From: JBFJKD01 sp041601945 | GTDB taxonomy: Bacteria; Pseudomonadota; Gammaproteobacteria; Pseudomonadales; Porticoccaceae | Assembly (NCBI GenBank): GCA_041601945.1 | Contig: JBFIHG010000039.1 | Span: 1 to 22,998, forward strand | Length of the DNA: 22,998 bases | Reading direction: 5' to 3' | Part shown: piece by piece, positions 14,297 to 20,975 of the stretch | Layout of the letters: each line of letters starts with the position of its first letter | Position numbering within the stretch: the first letter of the stretch is position 1 | The notes under the pieces: model-generated | What the model was told of the DNA's origin: nothing | The model's input: the letters and a program-made list of their open reading frames with translations, nothing else | The model's database searches: none | Program-made: the position numbers and the translations under genes

Positions 14297-15205
14297 ATGG
14301 CCAGCCCGGAAAACAAAAAACTCCTGGACCTGTTATGGAAAAATTATCCCGGGCCGTCCACCTATGAACAAATGAAAGACAAAGCGGGCAAAATGCGCGA
14401 CAACTTTGCGCGCATGATGTCCGCGTTTGCAACTGTCCCGGAAGACGTCACCGTAACGCCGGTTGTCGCCGGTGACGTTCCAGCGGAATGGGTGGCAGCG
14501 CCGGGCGTCGCCACCGACCGTGTTTTACTCTACCTGCACGGCGGCGGTTATGTGATTGGCTCCCCCGCTACTCATCGTGGCCTGGCGGCCAGTCTGTCGG
14601 TCGCCGCCGATTGCCGCGTATTGTCTCTCGATTATCGCCTGGCTCCTGAGAATCCCTACCCCGCCGCTGTCGAAGACGCCTGCGCAGCGTACCGTTGGTT
14701 GTTGACCGAAGGTTTTGCCCCGCAAAAAATAGCCCTAGCCGGCGATTCCGCAGGGGGCGGACTCACCCTCGCTACCCTGATGGCCTTGCGCGATGCCGGG
14801 GATGCCCTGCCAGGGGCCGCCGTACCGATTTCACCGTGGACCGATATGCAGGCCACCGGCGAATCCATGCAAACCAACCTGAAAAACGACCCCATGGTTG
14901 AACCCGGTGGTTTAATGGGCATGGCAAAAATGTATCTGGGCAATGCCGACCCTATACAACCCACCGCTGCACCCTTGCACGGCGACTTTAGCGGATTGCC
15001 GCCGTTATTGATTCAGGTGGGCGCACTGGAAACTTTACTCGACGACGCCACCCGTGTTGCCGCCAAAGCCAAAGCGGCTGGCGTGGACGTCACCCTCGAA
15101 GTGTGGCCGGAGATGGTGCATGTCTGGCATCTGTTCGCGCCCGTACTGCCCGAGGGCCGGGAGGCTATTGCAAGGATTGGGGAGTTTTTACGGTTGCGGG
15201 CCTGA
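14297..15205 (+). CDS. HSL-family alpha/beta-hydrolase esterase 3
   Basis: A 302-residue cytoplasmic esterase and close paralogue of the preceding gene. It has HGGGY (81-85), DYRLAPENPYPAAV, Ser151 in GDSAGG, Asp249 in ETLLDDA and His275 in MVHVWH. The N-terminal cap region (residues 1-50) differs from that of esterase 2, so substrate range may differ. The ribosome site is weak (AGAG). The stop at 15205 lies just 21 bases before the rhombosortase remnant, marking the end of the native esterase block. Confidence 0.9.
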   Translation: MASPENKKLLDLLWKNYPGPSTYEQMKDKAGKMRDNFARMMSAFATVPEDVTVTPVVAGDVPAEWVAAPGVATDRVLLYLHGGGYVIGSPATHRGLAASLSVAADCRVLSLDYRLAPENPYPAAVEDACAAYRWLLTEGFAPQKIALAGDSAGGGLTLATLMALRDAGDALPGAAVPISPWTDMQATGESMQTNLKNDPMVEPGGLMGMAKMYLGNADPIQPTAAPLHGDFSGLPPLLIQVGALETLLDDATRVAAKAKAAGVDVTLEVWPEMVHVWHLFAPVLPEGREAIARIGEFLRLRA

Positions 15206-15226
15206 TAGCGATTAATCTGAAAATAA

Positions 15227-15421
15227 ATCCGTCCCATTTTAATTCGGCTTGGCGCACTGTTTATCGCACTAAAAATAGCATTCGAACAGTTGCAACCTGC
15301 TTTATTGCCTGTTGATTCGATTATCGGCGCAGCGGTGGTGACGGAGGCCCACCTGTTTGGCGTCCTCAGTGGTGTAGTCGTCACTTTATTTCTGCGTCAG
15401 CGGGCCATCAGTGAAGTGTAA
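15227..15421 (+). pseudogene. C-terminal remnant of a rhombosortase/rhomboid-family intramembrane protease
   Basis: An open frame of 64 codons without a start codon runs from a stop at 15224-15226 to TAA at 15419-15421. It reads LGALFIALKIAFEQLQ (one hydrophobic helix), then VVTEAHLFGVLSGVVVTLFLRQR (a second helix, split here as EAHLFGVLSG and VVVTLFLRQR). The EAH(L)xGxxxG motif is the catalytic-histidine helix of rhomboid proteases, and the EQL then EAHLFG pattern is that of rhombosortases. The catalytic serine part is absent, so the piece is non-functional. It sits exactly between esterase 3 and the integron cassettes, marking a past deletion or recombination. Confidence 0.65.
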
Positions 15422-15464
15422 TTCTTGTTGATCAGATATTTGGTATATCCAGGGTCAGATCGAA

Positions 15465-15576
15465 AATTAACCGTCGCTGCGCAACCGCATATGAAGAGCA
15501 TACGTCTCTCGGGGTAAATGCATTTCTATCTGAGCCTATTAATCGGACGTCCCACGCATTGAGCCGCTTGTTATAA
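15465..15576 (-). repeat. Degenerate attC of the lipoprotein cassette
   Basis: On the minus strand TTATAAC (15570-15576) is followed by AAGCGGCTCAATGCG, a typical R''-L'' arm. TTATAAC is the exact complement of GTTATAA, the first seven bases of the same cassette (16069-16075), as an attC requires. The other arm is unclear: the best candidate core GTTAATT (15465-15471) gives a 112-base site, but the L' arm pairs poorly with L''. The site may be half-deleted. Confidence 0.55.
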
Positions 15577-15585
15577 ACACACGCC

Positions 15586-16053
15586 CTATTTGCTTGGGCT
15601 CTGAGCATATTTAATCCCGTTTCTATCTTCGAGCCAGAATTCCATTTTCTTCCCCCATGTCACGGGCGTCCATTTCAAAAAATATATTTGCCCTTTTTTC
15701 AACTCGACCTTGATAATACCTTTTGGAGCTATATTGCTCATTATCGAATAAATAGTTCCCAAATTATTCCCGTACATAACTTCTATTTCGTGGAACCCTG
15801 GGAGCAGATAAATTTGTGTAGGGTTTTGCTCAGAAAAATTATTTGCCAAATCTTTACCATCTATTGAAACAAAAGAAGCAGATTCAGAAGCCTTCAAAAA
15901 GCCCCCAGGTTTCTCCGAACCTAGAATTAGAGCTAGTTCGCTATTAGGAAGTTTCTCTCCTTCATAAAAATGTAGTGGTTCCACAACAGATGTTGAAGCA
16001 CACCCACTTATACAAACTATAAAGGCTATTAGAAAATTGTTCCGGAAATTCAT
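15586..16053 (-). CDS. Cassette-borne hypothetical lipoprotein
   Basis: A 155-residue protein with a lipoprotein signal: hydrophobic residues 6-17, then ISGC with Cys18 as lipidation site, so probably envelope-anchored. Asp is not at +2, so outer-membrane sorting is possible. The mature domain contains VSIDGKDLANNF, IYLLPGFHEIEV and KVELKKGQIYFLK. This is the PEGA-like or small-beta-domain pattern seen in many cassette and envelope lipoproteins (a carrier for ligand-binding beta strands), with no catalytic motif. AAGGAAAAAAG precedes the ATG. The gene lies between two attC ends with only 21 bases before its start, consistent with a promoterless integron cassette. Function unknown. Confidence 0.75.
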   Translation of the reverse strand: MNFRNNFLIAFIVCISGCASTSVVEPLHFYEGEKLPNSELALILGSEKPGGFLKASESASFVSIDGKDLANNFSEQNPTQIYLLPGFHEIEVMYGNNLGTIYSIMSNIAPKGIIKVELKKGQIYFLKWTPVTWGKKMEFWLEDRNGIKYAQSPSK

Positions 16054-16068
16054 CTTTTTTCCTTAAAT

Positions 16069-16129
16069 TTATAACGCCCGCCCAATAGGCGCGAGCTTGC
16101 GAGCGTCCTGATTGACGCGCTTGTTATGT
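16069..16129 (-). repeat. attC recombination site of the DUF2971 cassette
   Basis: A 61-base site read on the minus strand: R'' ACATAAC, AAGCG, L'' CGTCAATCAGGACG, a short centre, L' CGCCTATTGGGCG, GGC, R' GTTATAA. L'' and L' pair through CAAT, AGG and CG, with two extra bases (C and A) in L'', the extrahelical bases that set integrase strand choice. The TAACAAGCG start and GGGCGGGCGTTA end are typical of gammaproteobacterial cassette arrays. Confidence 0.85.
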
Positions 16130-16146
16130 TTAAACCCGCACACATA

Positions 16147-17100
16147 TTATCTAAGTGGTATTCCCGAATAATGAATTTTTGTAGATGGATTTTCACACCC
16201 TGCGTTTTCTAACATTTTCGCAAAGGTTTTTCCCAGCACTACTTGCTGGTCAGAAGGTCCGATAATTATTTTATGGATGAAGTCAGGGATGGTTGCCCCG
16301 TGAAAACTCTCATCGGGAATATCTTTCAGAGGGATTTTATAAACCTCCTGTGGCATACCATCAATTGATGCTATATTTGTGATTACGTGCTGTGAACTTT
16401 TGTGATCCGGGTTATATACCACGCGCCATTCTCGTTCTTCTTTAAAACCGGGATGCTTAACACACAAAACTATATTTTTGAAAATATCGAACAGATAGGA
16501 AATGACAGCCTCCCTCCCGAGCTCTTTGATAAAATCAATTTTTTGGTTAATCCGTCCTGAGAGCAACCTAAACTCTTCACCAAAATCCTCAGGATCAAGA
16601 TACGCAACAGGATTCGAGTAGGCATGGAATGCATCAGTGTCAACTAGAAATGGCTCCTTATTCAAAACTAGAGCTACAGGCATTTTTCCGCCATAAGCCC
16701 TCCACATCGACAGCCGGCCATACTCATCTTCCTCTGGAGGATGTTCGGACACACAGGCTATGTAGGTGCTGGATCGGAATGAAGGTAACCAGCTATCAAA
16801 GATTTTAGTGAACTCATTAATAATGCCAGGAAATATCGATTCGAGTAATCCTTGAAATGCTTTTCCATCATCTTCGCTTTTGAATGCAGTCGTTAAGCAG
16901 TGCAGGCCGTGCTCAACTTCCGAGAAATCATTCATGCACTGGGCATTTCTCAGCCAAACCTCCTGATTAGTAATAATGCTCATCGCTGCTTCTGCGCTCG
17001 TATATTGAATAAATCGAAGGTCATCTCGCGCTATTGATTCAACCTTGTTTAAATAATACGGGGAGAATATTGATAAGGCTTTTTGGTGTTTATCTTCCAT
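16147..17100 (-). CDS. DUF2971 protein, cassette-borne
   Basis: A 317-residue soluble protein with the DUF2971 landmarks in order: RFIQYTSAEAAMSII (29-43), VWLRNAQCMNDFSEVEHG (48-65), YGRLSMWRAYGG and, near the C-terminus, KHPGFKEEREWRVVY. The conserved polar residues (N-x-x-x-M-N-D-x-x-E, S-M-W-R-Y, E-E-x-E-W-R) suggest an enzymatic site, but no reaction is established. Proteins of this family recur in integron cassettes and other accessory islands. It has no signal peptide or membrane helix and no strong ribosome site before the ATG at 17100. It fills cassette A, with 33 bases before the start and 17 bases between stop and attC. A defence or toxin role is possible but unsupported here. Confidence 0.82.
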   Translation of the reverse strand: MEDKHQKALSIFSPYYLNKVESIARDDLRFIQYTSAEAAMSIITNQEVWLRNAQCMNDFSEVEHGLHCLTTAFKSEDDGKAFQGLLESIFPGIINEFTKIFDSWLPSFRSSTYIACVSEHPPEEDEYGRLSMWRAYGGKMPVALVLNKEPFLVDTDAFHAYSNPVAYLDPEDFGEEFRLLSGRINQKIDFIKELGREAVISYLFDIFKNIVLCVKHPGFKEEREWRVVYNPDHKSSQHVITNIASIDGMPQEVYKIPLKDIPDESFHGATIPDFIHKIIIGPSDQQVVLGKTFAKMLENAGCENPSTKIHYSGIPLR

Positions 17101-17133
17101 ATTGATACTTAGTTTCGCCTATAAAAACATAAC

Positions 17134-17486
17134 ATTTGTATATGGTGCATGCGTGCTTTGCCATAGAGCCAATTGCGCCGGGTATCGGTAATTTGTTGTT
17201 TTTGATTCGGTTTTTCAAGATATCCGCATCCTTGTGTGTGGCAAAGCGAGGGGGTCTCGTTATTTTTGATACAGGGTTCCCCGTATCTACTGGGCCTGTT
17301 TTTATAACTCCTTGTATACCCTGATTATTTTAATTTCGCCGGGGGGATAACCGCGCATGGTGGGAGTATAAACCGCGCAATGGTTTTGGCAATGGCTAAA
17401 TAGCCTTACCTATATTATAGCTTGTCCGGTCTGTCTGAGTTGTCGAGGCGCGTCCTTGCGCCCTGCCCTGACGCTACCAGGTCTTG
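17134..17486. other. Gene-free stretch between BVMO and cassette A
   Basis: No convincing gene. GCTTTGCCA (17155-17163) and TGGCAAAGC (17239-17247) form a distant inverted repeat, and GGCTAAATAGCC (17394-17405) a short hairpin after the BVMO stop. On the minus strand TATAAT (17414-17419, reading down) is an exact -10 with a weak -35 and could supply a promoter for cassette A. A small plus-strand frame at 17136-17324 lacks a ribosome site and resembles nothing I know. Confidence 0.4.
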
Positions 17487-19136
17487 TCAGTGTTTTTCGA
17501 AGCCGGGATAGCCTTGCTCGGCCACTGCGCTGCAACGGCTGCGGTACTCCCCTACGCCGCCGATATAGGACAGTAATCGCCGCGGTTTACCTTCGACATT
17601 TGAGCCCATGTACCAGGAGGATGTTTTGTTGACGAGCGTGGCGCTGGCAAGCTCTTCGTGGTGGGCGATCCACTGGTCCTCTACTTCCAAAGTTGGCTCT
17701 ATGGATTTCAGGTTGTTGCTGCGTAAATATTTGATGCAGGCGCTGATCCACTCGGTCTGTTGTTGCAGACAGGTGGTCATGTTGCACAACGCCGCCGAAG
17801 GCGCGAGGGGCGCGCCGGTGGTGAACAGGTTTGGGTAGCCGTGTACCTGCAGGCCCATGGTGGTGCGAATGTCTTTGCTCCAGTCTTCTTTGAGCGAGCG
17901 CCCTTCCCGACCACGGATATCAATGCGTGTTAAGGCGCCGGTGCCGGCGTCAAAGCCGGTGGCAAGCACGATGATGTCGAATTTGTGGACAGTACCGTCG
18001 GCGGTTTTAATGCCTTCCGGGGTAATGGATTCAATGACATTATCTTTGACGCTAACGATTTCTACGTTGGGGCGCAGATAAACTTCCAGATAGTTTGTTT
18101 CCAGGGGAACCCGGTGGGTGCCAAAGCCATACTCTGAGGGTATCAACAGGTCACAGAGTTTGGGGTCCTTGAGCCGGGCGCGCATTTTCTCGCGAATAAA
18201 TTCGGAGATTTGCTCGCTGACCGCTTCGTCGGTAAACACCTCGGCGAATGAGGCCAGCCACAATTTCAGGGAACCATCGTTCCAACCCTCTTCAAGCACC
18301 TGCAGGCGCTGTTCGGGGGTCAGTTCCGCCCAGGTGTGCTCGACTTCGTATTGCATACCGCTAAAGGTGTTGGGCAGTTTGTCGGCCAGCATTTTAAATT
18401 TGGATTTATAGGCTTCGATATCCGCCGCGTTATATTTGGGGTTCTTCATGGGCAGGATATATTGGGGCGTACGGATAAAAACAGACAGATGCTCGACTTG
18501 TTCAGCAATGGTTTGAATCACCTGAATACCGGTGGCGCCGTTACCAATGACACCAACCCGCTTGCCCGCGAAATCCACCGGCTCTTTGGGCCAGCGCGCG
18601 GTGTGGAAAAGCTGCCCCTTAAAGGTTTCCTGCCCGGGAAACAGCGAGGACAGTGGTGCCGACAACATGCCGCAGCAGGTGATTAAATAGCGCGTGTCGA
18701 TCACCTCACCGCTGTCGGTGGTGACGATCCAGCGCTCGGTTGCCTCGTTAAAATGGGCGCTCTTGATGGCGGTGTTGAACTGTATGCTGCGGCGCAGATC
18801 CAGGCGCTCGGTTACGTAATGCATCCAGCGCTCAATTTCCGGTTGTCCGGGGAAGCGTTCGCTCCAGCTCCAGCCCTTATAGAGGTCTTCGGAAAAGATA
18901 TATTGGTAGACATGGGACTCCGAATCAAAGCGCGCCCCCGGATAGCGATTCCAGTACCAGGTGCCACCTACATCCGATGCCGCGTCAAATCCCCGAACGT
19001 TCAGCCCCTGTTCCCGCAACTGGTGAATCTGATAGAGGCCCGCGACACCGGCGCCGATGACCACGGCGTCGACTTGACCGTCAGTGGACGTATCTGCTTG
19101 CTGCGAAATGGCGGTTTTGTTGTCGTGATCAAACAT
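17487..19136 (-). CDS. Type I flavin-dependent Baeyer-Villiger monooxygenase, CHMO/PAMO-like
   Basis: A 549-residue FAD/NADPH enzyme that inserts oxygen next to a ketone to give an ester or lactone. The two Rossmann motifs are GAGVAG (28-33, FAD) and GNGATG (198-203, NADPH), flanking the BVMO fingerprint FKGQLFHTARWP (172-183). GGTWYWNRYPGARFDSES (57-74), with Asp71, and GTHRVPLETNY match active-site segments of cyclohexanone and phenylacetone monooxygenases. The length is right for the family. AAGAGGAA precedes the ATG. It lies between the cassette island and the CaiB-type gene, with direct repeats in its leader. Nearby HSL esterases and an alpha/beta hydrolase could hydrolyse its products. 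Substrate (cyclic ketone, steroid or terpenoid) not deducible. Confidence 0.92.
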   Translation of the reverse strand: MFDHDNKTAISQQADTSTDGQVDAVVIGAGVAGLYQIHQLREQGLNVRGFDAASDVGGTWYWNRYPGARFDSESHVYQYIFSEDLYKGWSWSERFPGQPEIERWMHYVTERLDLRRSIQFNTAIKSAHFNEATERWIVTTDSGEVIDTRYLITCCGMLSAPLSSLFPGQETFKGQLFHTARWPKEPVDFAGKRVGVIGNGATGIQVIQTIAEQVEHLSVFIRTPQYILPMKNPKYNAADIEAYKSKFKMLADKLPNTFSGMQYEVEHTWAELTPEQRLQVLEEGWNDGSLKLWLASFAEVFTDEAVSEQISEFIREKMRARLKDPKLCDLLIPSEYGFGTHRVPLETNYLEVYLRPNVEIVSVKDNVIESITPEGIKTADGTVHKFDIIVLATGFDAGTGALTRIDIRGREGRSLKEDWSKDIRTTMGLQVHGYPNLFTTGAPLAPSAALCNMTTCLQQQTEWISACIKYLRSNNLKSIEPTLEVEDQWIAHHEELASATLVNKTSSWYMGSNVEGKPRRLLSYIGGVGEYRSRCSAVAEQGYPGFEKH

Positions 19137-19161
19137 CAGTATTCCTCTTTAAAGCGACTAT

Positions 19162-19204
19162 TTGTAACAGACCAGTTGTTGTAACAGACTAATTGCGTTG
19201 TTAC
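19162..19204. promoter_or_regulatory. Repeated TTGTAACAGAC and inverted TGTTAC upstream of the BVMO gene
   Basis: TTGTAACAGAC occurs at 19162-19172 and 19179-19189 (17-base period), and TGTTAC at 19199-19204 is the reverse complement of GTAACA in the second copy. The block begins 25 bases upstream of the BVMO ATG on the minus strand and looks like a multi-site operator. The half-site GTAACA is the same as in the inverted repeat at 3178-3197. Confidence 0.35.
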
Positions 19205-19422
19205 GTAGGGCCGCGCCTGTGTGCGTCTCAATGGCAGTCGGCCTGGAATGGATGGTTAACGGACGGTCATTATGGTGCGAGTTCTACCTGCCGTCCAGAG
19301 ACCTCGACCGGTATAACGCAAATCACTCTGCTCCGTTGTTTAGAGCGTCCACTGACTGCGCCGTCAGCGGGTAAAGCCGTTGCATGGCATCGCAAAATCA
19401 CAGGAAAAGCGACGGCTGCCCG

Positions 19423-20595
19423 TTAACCCTTCGCCCCAAAAACACCCTTTTCCACCATGGCATTAATTTGCTCTTCGCTGAAACCCACAGCCCTGGCCAG
19501 TTCCCTGTTCTGCTCCCCCAGTTGGGGCGCGTGGAAATTGATACGGCCGGGTTCGTGAGTGAATTTGATGGGAATACCTATATGTTCCCAGCCTTTGTCG
19601 TCCTCGACAATCATATTTCGTGCGCGAATTTGTGGGTCGTCCGCGCCCTGACGCAGGTCGTTGACGGGTGCAAAAGCCGCTTCCACATCGGCAAACCATG
19701 CAATCCATTCCTGTTGAGTTTTGCTCAGAAAGGTTTCTCGCAAAAACGCCTTCACCGGCTCCTGGGTTGGCCCGGGTGGTGGCTCGCAGTATTTAATCAG
19801 GTCGGGCCGGCCCATTTTGTTGAGCACGTTCACGGCAAAGTGCATCTCGGATGCACCGAGCACGATGTATTTATCGTCTTTGGTCTGGTAAATGTTGTAC
19901 ATGGCGTAACCGCCCCAGGTGCGCTCTTCTTTTACCACTGGCGGTTTTTTCTCGGCAAATACCGGGCCCATATTGTTGGGCACGCTGGCCAGCAGTGTAT
20001 CCATCATGGCCAGGTCGATGTAATCACCCTGCCCGGTGTCCTTGCGGCGCAGCAGCGCCATTAGTACCGCCGACAGACCCATAAACGAGGTCAGCATATC
20101 CGCGTTGGGAATCGCTGGAATCGCGGGTTTGCCGTCAAAGCCCAGATTGGTGCTGAGAATGCCGGCATAGGCTTCTGTGGCTAAATCGTGGGCCGGTTTC
20201 TTTACATAGGGGCCGGTTTGACCGAAGGCCGACAGGGATGCGTAGACCACTCCGGGATTGCGGGCTTTAATGGTGTCGTAATCCACACCCAGGCGTTTAA
20301 CTACCCCGGGACGAAAAGCCTCGATCACCACATCTGCCTCTGCGGCGAGGCGCAGGGCCATTTCCCGGCCTTCCTCGGTTTTCAGATTAAGCTGCACGCT
20401 TTTTTTGCCCCGATGGGTGTTGGCAAAGTACACGGACAGGCCGTCACGTTTTGGGCCGATCTCCCGATTGGGTTCACCGCCGTTGATGGGTTCGACCTTG
20501 ATCACCTCGGCACCGTGATCCGCCATTATCTGGGTCAGGGCCGGACCAGGCAGGAATAGCGAAAAATCCAGAACCTTGATACCTTCTAGTTTCAT
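19423..20595 (-). CDS. CaiB/BaiF family protein, AMACR-like racemase or type III CoA transferase
   Basis: A 390-residue class III CoA-transferase-fold enzyme. The N-terminus MKLEGIKVLDFSLFLPGP and HRGKKSVQLNLKTEEGR are family hallmarks. His136-Asp137 in KPAHDLATEA and Asp166 in PNADMLTS are 30 residues apart (136 to 166), the spacing of the catalytic His and Asp of bacterial alpha-methylacyl-CoA racemase. Asp137 could equally be the nucleophile of a CoA transferase. Racemisation of a 2-methyl-branched acyl-CoA would suit beta-oxidation of a steroid or terpenoid side chain; transfer of CoA to a degradation acid is the alternative. AAGG lies 8 bases before the ATG. It is divergent from the LLM gene across 380 bases. 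Confidence 0.85.
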   Translation of the reverse strand: MKLEGIKVLDFSLFLPGPALTQIMADHGAEVIKVEPINGGEPNREIGPKRDGLSVYFANTHRGKKSVQLNLKTEEGREMALRLAAEADVVIEAFRPGVVKRLGVDYDTIKARNPGVVYASLSAFGQTGPYVKKPAHDLATEAYAGILSTNLGFDGKPAIPAIPNADMLTSFMGLSAVLMALLRRKDTGQGDYIDLAMMDTLLASVPNNMGPVFAEKKPPVVKEERTWGGYAMYNIYQTKDDKYIVLGASEMHFAVNVLNKMGRPDLIKYCEPPPGPTQEPVKAFLRETFLSKTQQEWIAWFADVEAAFAPVNDLRQGADDPQIRARNMIVEDDKGWEHIGIPIKFTHEPGRINFHAPQLGEQNRELARAVGFSEEQINAMVEKGVFGAKG

Positions 20596-20975
20596 GAGTA
20601 CAACCTTGCTGAGTTACGACGAGGGGAAATTTACGGAAACATCCGGGATTTTAACGCTCGGTAACCCACAAGGCTACGGCGAGGACGATATTAGGCGGGT
20701 TTGATGCGCTACCGTGTATGCGGACTACTGCTTGATAGCTGTGGTTGGCTGATATAAGTCAATGTCACAGTTAGCCCTGCAAGTCAGAATGCCGACCGGT
20801 GCAGGCTATTTTTGTAGTCTAGTTACAAAAATTTATTCCTGCGGTAACATAGTGCCCCACAAGGGCCGTGGTTACCCAAAGACCTGTAAGCAGGCCCAAA
20901 GATGACGGGCGGTTGGCTCAGGGAAGATGATCCGCTCGATAATGATTCCATCAAAGATAAGGGGTTAGATCCTGA
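20596..20975. other. Divergent intergenic region between CaiB-type and LLM genes
   Basis: 380 bases without a gene. Besides the clean inverted repeat at 20808-20832, GGTAAC at 20843-20848 and GTTACC at 20871-20876 are inverted copies, and CCCACAAGG occurs at 20665-20673 and 20856-20864. AAGGGG lies 11 bases before the LLM ATG. This is where both divergent promoters must lie, but no -35/-10 pair is convincing. Confidence 0.5.
20808..20832. promoter_or_regulatory. Inverted repeat ATTTTTGTA-N7-TACAAAAAT, probable operator
   Basis: Perfect 9-base arms (20808-20816 and 20824-20832) surround GTCTAGT. It is AT-rich, symmetrical and placed between two divergent catabolic genes, 143 bases before the LLM start and 212 from the CaiB-type start. 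This suits a TetR- or GntR-type repressor site. The arm also offers TTGTA as a possible -35. Confidence 0.45.

Larger units (their letters stand above)
15470..17132 (-). mobile_element. Two integron gene cassettes without integrase (CALIN-like)
   Basis: Two cassettes lie in minus orientation. Cassette A (about 17132-16075, DUF2971 gene) begins at GTTATGT (17127-17133) and its attC begins with the complementary ACATAAC (16123-16129). Cassette B (about 16074-15470, lipoprotein gene) begins at GTTATAA and its attC starts TTATAAC. Each gene fills its cassette, with stops 9-17 bases before the attC. The DNA is visibly AT-richer than the flanks. No intI gene or attI is present. The sequence upstream of GTTATGT is not attC-like, so cassette A may have entered a secondary GTT site. 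Confidence 0.75.

Noticed and set aside
17127..17163. A complete attC or attI at the outer edge of cassette A
   Set aside because: Only the GTTATGT core is present; no L' arm (GGCG-type) or R'' partner lies upstream, so it is treated as an insertion junction.
17136..17324. Small plus-strand frame containing GGLVIFDTG, reminiscent of an MBL strand
   Set aside because: Too short, no ribosome site, no further family motif; the resemblance is probably chance. The minus-strand frame over the same bases has no start codon.
19384..20064. Plus-strand open frame (226 codons) opposite the CaiB-type gene
   Set aside because: No domain, and it overlaps a well-preserved CoA-transferase-fold gene on the other strand.
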